Source: Haliotis asinina
Lineage: Eukaryota; Mollusca; Gastropoda; Lepetellida; Haliotidae
Direction of reading: 5' to 3'
Assembly: GCF_037392515.1 (NCBI RefSeq)
Contig: NC_090281.1
Span: 50,968,145 to 51,032,144, forward strand
DNA: 64,000 nt
Shown here: positions 56,101 to 64,000 of the stretch, one piece after another
How positions within the stretch are numbered: position 1 is the stretch's first letter
Layout of the letters: each line of letters starts with the position of its first letter
Notes under the pieces: model-generated
Seen by the model: the letters and a program-made list of their open reading frames with translations, nothing else
Told to the model about the DNA's origin: nothing
The model's database searches: none
Position numbers and translations under genes: made by a program

Positions 56101-57890
56101 ACATCAAAGAACAAAAGGAACAAACATCAAACTATCAATCTCTAAAACATCACGAAAAAGGGAAACACAAAACAGGATTGGACAACACAAACGGTAAACT
56201 AAATATGGCAAGTAAAATAACAAAAAAAACAAAAACAAACACAAATAGAATAAAACACAACCAACCAACTACCAACAAACTAAATGAATATATAAGAATT
56301 CAAACAAAGTATCAAACATCAAAGAAGAAAAGGAACAAACAACAAACTATCAATTACTGAAATAAAATCATCAAAACGCGAAACACAAACAGTAAATACA
56401 CAGCGAAATGAGTAAACGCAACGAGGGCAAGCACAATAGCACCAATAAACAAACACACAAACAGAATAAGCCACAATCAAGCCAACATAAAAACAATAAA
56501 AAAACGAAGCAGAAAAATAAAATCAAAACAAAGGAAAGAAAGAAAATATAACCATCAACAAGCCAAATGAACATCCAAGTATTCCAACGAAGTATGAAAC
56601 ATCAAAGAACAAAACGACCAACCAACAAACTATCAATCACTAAAAGAGTAAGACACACATTCAGAACAAAAGAAAGAGAAGAAAACAACACCATGCAAAC
56701 AGAATAAAACACAACCACCCCAAATTCTAAACACTAAAAGCCAAGCAGCAAACATAACATCAAACCAAAGGGACAAAAACAAAGGTATCTATCAACCAAC
56801 TGAGAGAACATCCAACAATACAAACAAAGCATCAAACATCAAAGACAAAACTCGAAAAACATCAAACTGTCAATCACGGAAACAACATCAACAAAACCCG
56901 AACACACAAAAGAGGAACGGACAACAAAATGAGGCAAACAAAATAACACCAAGACACAAAAACGGAAACAGAATAAACGGCAATCAAGCCAGCATTCAAA
57001 CGCTAGAAAATAAAATAAAACAGTAAATATAAAATCAAAACAAAAGAAAGTAAGAAAACATAACTACACGAAAGTTAAATGAACATGCAAATATGCAAAC
57101 GAAGTATCAAACATCAAAGAACAAAAGGAACAAACATCAAACTATCAATCCCTAAAACATCACGAGAAAAGGAAACACAAAACAGGATTGGACAACACAA
57201 ACGGTAAACTAAATATGGCAAGTAAAATAACAACAACAAAACCAAACACAAATAGAATAAAACAAACAACCAACTACCAACACACTAAATGAATACATAA
57301 GAATTCAAACAAAGTATCAAACATCAAAGAAGAAAAGGAACAAACAACAAACTATCAACCAACTGAGAGAACATCCAACAATACAAACAAAGGATCAAAC
57401 ATCAAAGAAAACACTCGAAAAACATCAAACTGTCAATCACTGAAACAACATCAACAAAACCCGAACACACAAAAGACGAATGGACAACACAATGAGTAAA
57501 CAAAATGAGGCAAACAAAATAACACCAAGACACAAAAGCAGAAACAGAATCAACGACAATCAAGCCAACATTCAAACGCTAAAAAATAAAATAAAGCAGC
57601 AAATATAAAATCCAAATCAAAAGAAAGTAAGAAAACATAACTACACGAAAGTTAAATCAACATGCAAATATGCAAACGAAGTATCAAACATCAAAGAACA
57701 AAAGGAACAAACATCAAACTATCAATCTCTAAAACATCACGAAAAAGGGAAACACAAAACAGGATTGGACAACACAAACGGTAAACTAAATATGGCAAGT
57801 AAAATAACAAAAAAACAAAACCAAACACAAATAGAATAAAACACAAACAACCAACTACCAACAAACTAAATGAATATATAAGAATTCAAA
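53111..57890. repeat. Satellite zone 2: three composite units of about 1.6 kb
   Basis: Each unit is one full 1026-bp tetramer plus a shortened one of about 576 bp. The first two units are 1602 bp apart and almost identical by eye; the third is about 15 bp shorter. The short monomer is marked by the junction ACTATCAACCAACTGAGAGA at about 54162, 55764 and 57351. Confidence 0.88.
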
Positions 57891-60800
57891 CAAAGTATCA
57901 AACATCAAAGAAGAAAAGGAACAAACAACAAAATATCAATTACTGAAATAAAATCATCAAAACGCGAAACACAAACAGTAAATACACAGCGAAATGAGTA
58001 AACTCAACGAGGGAAGCACAATAGCACCAATAAACAAACACACAAACAGAATAAGCCACAATCAAGCCAACATAAAAACAATAAAGAAAAACGAAGCAGA
58101 AAAATAAAATCAAAACAAAGGAAAGAAAGAAAATATAACCATCAACAAGCCAAATGAACATCCCAGTATTCCAACGAAGTATCAAACATCAAAGAACAAA
58201 ACGACCAACCAACAAACTATCAATCACTAAAAGAGAAAGAAACACATTGAGAACAAAAGAAAGAGAAGAAAACAACACCATGCAAACAGAATAAAACACA
58301 ACCACCCCAAATTCTAAACACTAAAAGCCAAGCAGCAAACATAACATCAAACCAAAGGGACAAAAACAAAGGTATCTATCAACCAACTGAGAGAACATCC
58401 AACAATACAAACAAAGCATCAAAGATCAAAGAAAACACTCGAAAAACATCAAACTGTCAGTCACTGAAACAACATCAACAAAACCCGAACACACAAAAGA
58501 GGAACGGACAACACAATGAGTAAACAAAATGAGGCAAACAAAAAACCACCAAGACACAAAAACGGAAACAGAATAAACGGCAATCAAGCCAGCATTGAAA
58601 TGCTAGAAAATAAAATAAAACAGTAAATATAAAATCAAAACAAAAGAAAGTAAGAAAACATAACTACACGAAAGTTAAATGAACATGCAAATATGCAAAA
58701 GGAAGTATCAAACATCAAAGAACAAAAGGAACAAACATCAAACTATCAATCTCTAAAACATCACGAGAAAAGGAAACACAAAACAGGATTGGACAACACA
58801 AACGGTAAACTAAATATGGCAAGTAAAATAACAACAACAACAAAAAACAAACACAAATAGAATAAAACACAAACAACCAACTACCAACAAACTAAATGAA
58901 TATATAAGAATTCAAACAAAGTATCAAACATCAAAGAAGAAAAGGAACAAACAACAAACTATCAATTACTGAAATAAAATCATCAAAACGCGAAACACAA
59001 ACAGTAAATACACAGTGAAATGAGTAAACTCAACAAGGGAAGCACAATAGCACCAATAAACAAACACACAAACAGAATAAGCCACAATCAAGCCAACATA
59101 AAAACAATAAAAAAACGAAGCAGAAAAATAAAATCAAAACAAAGGAAAGAAAGAAAATATAACCATCAACAAGCCAAATGAACATCCCAGTATTCCAACG
59201 AAGTATCAAACATCAAAGAACAAAACGACCAACCAACAAACTATCAATCACTAAAAGAGTAAGACACACATTCAGAACAAAAGAAAGAGAAGAAAACAAC
59301 ACCATGCAAACAGAATAAAACACAACCACCCCAAATTCTAAACACTAAAAGCCAAGCAGCAAACATAACATCAAACCAAAGGGACAAAAACAAAGGTATC
59401 TATCAACCAACTGAGAGAACATCCAACAATACAAACAAAGCATCAAACATCAAAGAAAACACTCGAAAAACATCAAACTGTCAGTCACTGAAACAACATC
59501 AACAAAACCCGAACACACAAAAGAGGAACGGACAACACAATGAGTAAACAAAATGAGGCAAACAAAATAACACCAAGACACAAAAACGGAAACAGAATAA
59601 ACGGCAATCAAGCCAGCATTGAAATGCTAGAAAATAAAATAAAACAGTAAATATAAAATCAAAACAAAAGAAAGTAAGAAAACATAACTACACGAAAGTT
59701 AAATGAATATGCAAATATGCAAAAGGAAGTATCAAACATCAAAGAACAAAAGGAACAAACATCAAACTATCAATCTCTAAAACATCACGAAAACAGGAAA
59801 CACAAAACAGGATTGGACAACACAAACGGTAAACTAAATATGGCAAGTAAAATAACAACAACAACAAAAAACAAACACAAATAGAATAAAACACAAACAA
59901 CCAACTACCAACAAACTAAATGAATATATAAGAATTCAAACAAAGTATCAAACATCAAAGAAGAAAAGGAACAAACAACAAACTATCAATTACTGAAATA
60001 AAATCATCAAAACGCGAAACACAAACAGTAAATACACAGCGAAATGAGTAAACTCAACGAGGGAAGCACAATAGCACCAATAAACAAACACACAAACAGA
60101 ATAAGCCACAATCAAGCCAACATAAAAACAATAAAGAAAAACGAAGCAGAAAAATAAAATCAAAACAAAGGAAAGAAAGAAAATATAACCATCAACAAGC
60201 CAAATGAACATCCCAGTATTCCAACGAAGTATCAAACATCAAAGAACAAAACGACCAACCAACAAACTATCAATCACTAAAAGAGAAAGAAACACATTGA
60301 GAACAAAAGAAAGAGAAGAAAACAACACCATGCAAACAGAATAAAACACAACCACCCCAAATTCTAAACACTAAAAGCCAAGCAGCAAACATAACATCAA
60401 ACCAAAGGGACAAAAACAAAGGTATCTATCAACCAACTGAGAGAACATCCAACAATACAAACAAAGCATCAAAGATCAAAGAAAACACTCGAAAAACATC
60501 AAACTGTCAGTCACTGAAACAACATCAACAAAACCCGAACACACAAAAGAGGAACGGACAACACAATGAGTAAACAAAATGAGGCAAACAAAAAACCACC
60601 AAGACACAAAAACGGAAACAGAATAAACGGCAATCAAGCCAGCATTGAAACGCTAGAAAATAAAATAAAACAGTAAATATAAAATCAAAACAAAAGAAAG
60701 TAAGAAAACATAACTACACGAAAGTTAAATGAACATGCAAATATGCAAAAGGAAGTATCAAACATCAAAGAACAAAAGGAACAAACATCAAACTATCAAT

Positions 60801-63800
60801 CTCTAAAACATCACGAGAAAAGGAAACACAAAACAGGATTGGACAACACAAACGGTAAACTAAATATGGCAAGTAAAATAACAACAACAACAAAAAACAA
60901 ACACAAATAGAATAAAACACAAACAACCAACTACCAACAAACTAAATGAATATATAAGAATTCAAACAAAGTATCAAACATCAAAGAAGAAAAGGAACAA
61001 ACAACAAACTATCAATTACTGAAATAAAATCATCAAAACGCGAAACACAAACAGTAAATACACAGTGAAATGAGTAAACTCAACAAGGGAAGCACAATAG
61101 CACCAATAAACAAACACACAAACAGAATAAGCCACAATCAAGCCAACATAAAAACAATAAAAAAACGAAGCAGAAAAATAAAATCAAAACAAAGGAAAGA
61201 AAGAAAATATAACCATCAACAAGCCAAATGAACATCCCAGTATTCCAACGAAGTATCAAACATCAAAGAACAAAACGACCAACCAACAAACTATCAATCA
61301 CTAAAAGAGTAAGACACACATTCAGAACAAAAGAAAGAGAAGAAAACAACACCATGCAAACAGAATAAAACACAACCACCCCAAATTCTAAACACTAAAA
61401 GCCAAGCAGCAAACATAACATCAAACCAAAGGGACAAAAACAAAGGTATCTATCAACCAACTGAGAGAACATCCAACAATACAAACAAAGCATCAAACAT
61501 CAAAGAAAACACTCGAAAAACATCAAACTGTCAGTCACTGAAACAACATCAACAAAACCCGAACACACAAAAGAGGAACGGACAACACAATGAGTAAACA
61601 AAATGAGGCAAACAAAATAACACCAAGACACAAAAACGGAAACAGAATAAACGGCAATCAAGCCAGCATTGAAATGCTAGAAAATAAAATAAAACAGTAA
61701 ATATAAAATCAAAACAAAAGAAAGTAAGAAAACATAACTACACGAAAGTTAAATGAACATGCAAATATGCAAAAGGAAGTATCAAACATCAAAGAACAAA
61801 AGGAACAAACATCAAACTATCAATCTCTAAAACATCACGAAAACAGGAAACACAAAACAGGATTGGACAACACAAACGGTAAACTAAATATGGCAAGTAA
61901 AATAACAACAACAACAAAAAACAAACACAAATAGAATAAAACACAAACAACCAACTACCAACAAACTAAATGAATATATAAGAATTCAAACAAAGTATCA
62001 AACATCAAAGAAGAAAAGGAACAAACAACAAACTATCAATTACTGAAATAAAATCATCAAAACGCGAAACACAAACAGTAAATACACAGCGAAATGAGTA
62101 AACTCAACGAGGGAAGCACAATAGCACCAATAAACAAACACACAAACAGAATAAGCCACAATCAAGCCAACATAAAAACAATAAAGAAAAACGAAGCAGA
62201 AAAATAAAATCAAAACAAAGGAAAGAAAGAAAATATAACCATCAACAAGCCAAATGAACATCCCAGTATTCCAACGAAGTATCAAACATCAAAGAACAAA
62301 ACGACCAACCAACAAACTATCAATCACTAAAAGAGAAAGAAACACATTGAGAACAAAAGAAAGAGAAGAAAACAACACCATGCAAACAGAATAAAACACA
62401 ACCACCCCAAATTCTAAACACTAAAAGCCAAGCAGCAAACATAACATCAAACCAAAGGGACAAAAACAAAGGTATCTATCAACCAACTGAGAGAACATCC
62501 AACAATACAAACAAAGCATCAAAGATCAAAGAAAACACTCGAAAAACATCAAACTGTCAGTCACTGAAACAACATCAACAAAACCCGAACACACAAAAGA
62601 GGAACGGACAACACAATGAGTAAACAAAATGAGGCAAACAAAAAACCACCAAGACACAAAAACGGAAACAGAATAAACGGCAATCAAGCCAGCATTGAAA
62701 CGCTAGAAAATAAAATAAAACAGTAAATATAAAATCAAAACAAAAGAAAGTAAGAAAACATAACTACACGAAAGTTAAATGAACATGCAAATATGCAAAA
62801 GGAAGTATCAAACATCAAAGAACAAAAGGAACAAACATCAAACTATCAATCTCTAAAACATCACGAGAAAAGGAAACACAAAACAGGATTGGACAACACA
62901 AACGGTAAACTAAATATGGCAAGTAAAATAACAACAACAACAAAAAACAAACACAAATAGAATAAAACACAAACAACCAACTACCAACAAACTAAATGAA
63001 TATATAAGAATTCAAACAAAGTATCAAACATCAAAGAAGAAAAGGAACAAACAACAAACTATCAATTACTGAAATAAAATCATCAAAACGCGAAACACAA
63101 ACAGTAAATACACAGTGAAATGAGTAAACTCAACAAGGGAAGCACAATAGCACCAATAAACAAACACACAAACAGAATAAGCCACAATCAAGCCAACATA
63201 AAAACAATAAAAAAACGAAGCAGAAAAATAAAATCAAAACAAAGGAAAGAAAGAAAATATAACCATCAACAAGCCAAATGAACATCCCAGTATTCCAACG
63301 AAGTATCAAACATCAAAGAACAAAACGACCAACCAACAAACTATCAATCACTAAAAGAGTAAGACACACATTCAGAACAAAAGAAAGAGAAGAAAACAAC
63401 ACCATGCAAACAGAATAAAACACAACCACCCCAAATTCTAAACACTAAAAGCCAAGCAGCAAACATAACATCAAACCAAAGGGACAAAAACAAAGGTATC
63501 TATCAACCAACTGAGAGAACATCCAACAATACAAACAAAGCATCAAACATCAAAGAAAACACTCGAAAAACATCAAACTGTCAGTCACTGAAACAACATC
63601 AACAAAACCCGAACACACAAAAGAGGAACGGACAACACAATGAGTAAACAAAATGAGGCAAACAAAATAACACCAAGACACAAAAACGGAAACAGAATAA
63701 ACGGCAATCAAGCCAGCATTGAAATGCTAGAAAATAAAATAAAACAGTAAATATAAAATCAAAACAAAAGAAAGTAAGAAAACATAACTACACGAAAGTT

Positions 63801-64000
63801 AAATGAATATGCAAATATGCAAAAGGAAGTATCAAACATCAAAGAACAAAAGGAACAAACATCAAACTATCAATCTCTAAAACATCACGAGAAAAGGAAA
63901 CACAAAACAGGATTGGACAACACAAACGGTAAACTAAATATGGCAAGTAAAATAACAACAACAACAAAAAACAAACACAAATAGAATAAAACACAAACAA
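57891..64000. repeat. Satellite zone 3: 2050-bp dimeric higher-order repeat, nearly three copies
   Basis: Two monomer types alternate. One has CTCAACGAGGGAAGCAC and AAGAGAAAGAAACACATTGA; the other has CTCAACAAGGGAAGCAC and AAGAGTAAGACACACATTCA. Equivalent points fall at 57940, 59990 and 62040, exactly 2050 bp apart. Copies differ by only a few visible bases. The array continues past the window end. Confidence 0.92.
62261..62279 (-). other. CENP-B-box-like motif (one example of about nine)
   Basis: The minus strand reads CTTCGTTGGAATACTGGGA. The first 11 bases equal the CENP-B box YTTCGTTGGAARCGGGA; the second half has two extra bases and a CTGGGA end in place of CGGGA. It occurs once per full tetramer, for example at 51320, 53372, 58161, 59185, 60211 and 62261. 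Confidence 0.5.

Noticed and set aside
51320-62279. A true CENP-B box
   Set aside because: Only the first half matches; the essential CGGG core is replaced by CTGGG with shifted spacing. It is kept only as a similar motif.
51063-62285. Repeated minus-strand frames of about 81 codons resembling a multi-pass membrane protein family (near 51.1, 53.2, 54.8, 57.9, 60.0 and 62.0 kb)
   Set aside because: They recur with the satellite period, consist mainly of F, L, V, C and Y because the complementary strand is A-rich, and vary in length where the satellite has indels. They are by-products of base skew, not genes.
48872-64000. Could the regularly spaced repeats be a CRISPR-like array?
   Set aside because: The units are 215-290 bp, diverged, without short identical repeats and unique spacers, and the genome is eukaryotic.

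Overview
The window is eukaryotic, intron-rich and AT-rich. It looks like a marine gastropod, most likely an abalone (Haliotis). This is an inference from many copies of an interspersed repeat ending in a module like GCTGGAATATTGCTGAGTGC followed by an (ACTC)n tail, which I recall as abundant in abalone genomes, and from protein-coding genes of ordinary bilaterian type.

Layout. Positions 95-214 hold the last coding exon of an unrecognised + strand gene, followed by non-coding DNA with two inverted-repeat elements. SPATA4 (minus strand, 6 coding exons, 11572-6768) and MITD1 (plus strand, 6 coding exons, 12010-20225) stand head to head, with 437 bp between start codons and an RFX X-box-like site in between. 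I could rebuild both genes exon by exon with consistent splice phases and near-human protein lengths. A Dong/R4-type LINE with a long open frame sits at 21730-24783 inside a (TAA)n microsatellite. From 25 to 32 kb there are no host genes, but there are several DNA transposon remnants whose ends and target duplications are visible (Mutator-like, PIF/Harbinger-like, hAT, a mariner-like foldback) and a tRNA-type SINE. A single-coding-exon F-box gene (FBXO33/39-like) lies at 33917-32496 on the minus strand. From 35 to 39 kb there are SINE pieces, an orphan zinc-finger-like frame and a perfect 25-bp hairpin. A 3.4-kb element bounded by TTAA (39335-42718) precedes a five-exon ankyrin-repeat gene (42899-46237, plus strand).

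The last 15 kb (about 48872 to the window end) is a satellite array, A-rich and strongly strand-asymmetric. Its hierarchy can be read directly: roughly 215-290-bp subunits, a tetramer of about 1026 bp, an approximately 1.6-kb composite carrying a deletion, and a 2050-bp dimer of the tetramer at the far end. Open frames within it are not genes.

The most notable observations are the satellite hierarchy and its amplified deletion, a CENP-B-box-like motif once per satellite monomer, the microsatellite-targeted Dong-like LINE, the TTAA-bounded element with an internal kilobase-scale duplication, the Mutator-like MITE family with a perfect 10-bp target duplication, and the shared SPATA4/MITD1 promoter. 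The genes here do not form a pathway; only the SPATA4/MITD1 pair suggests shared regulation.
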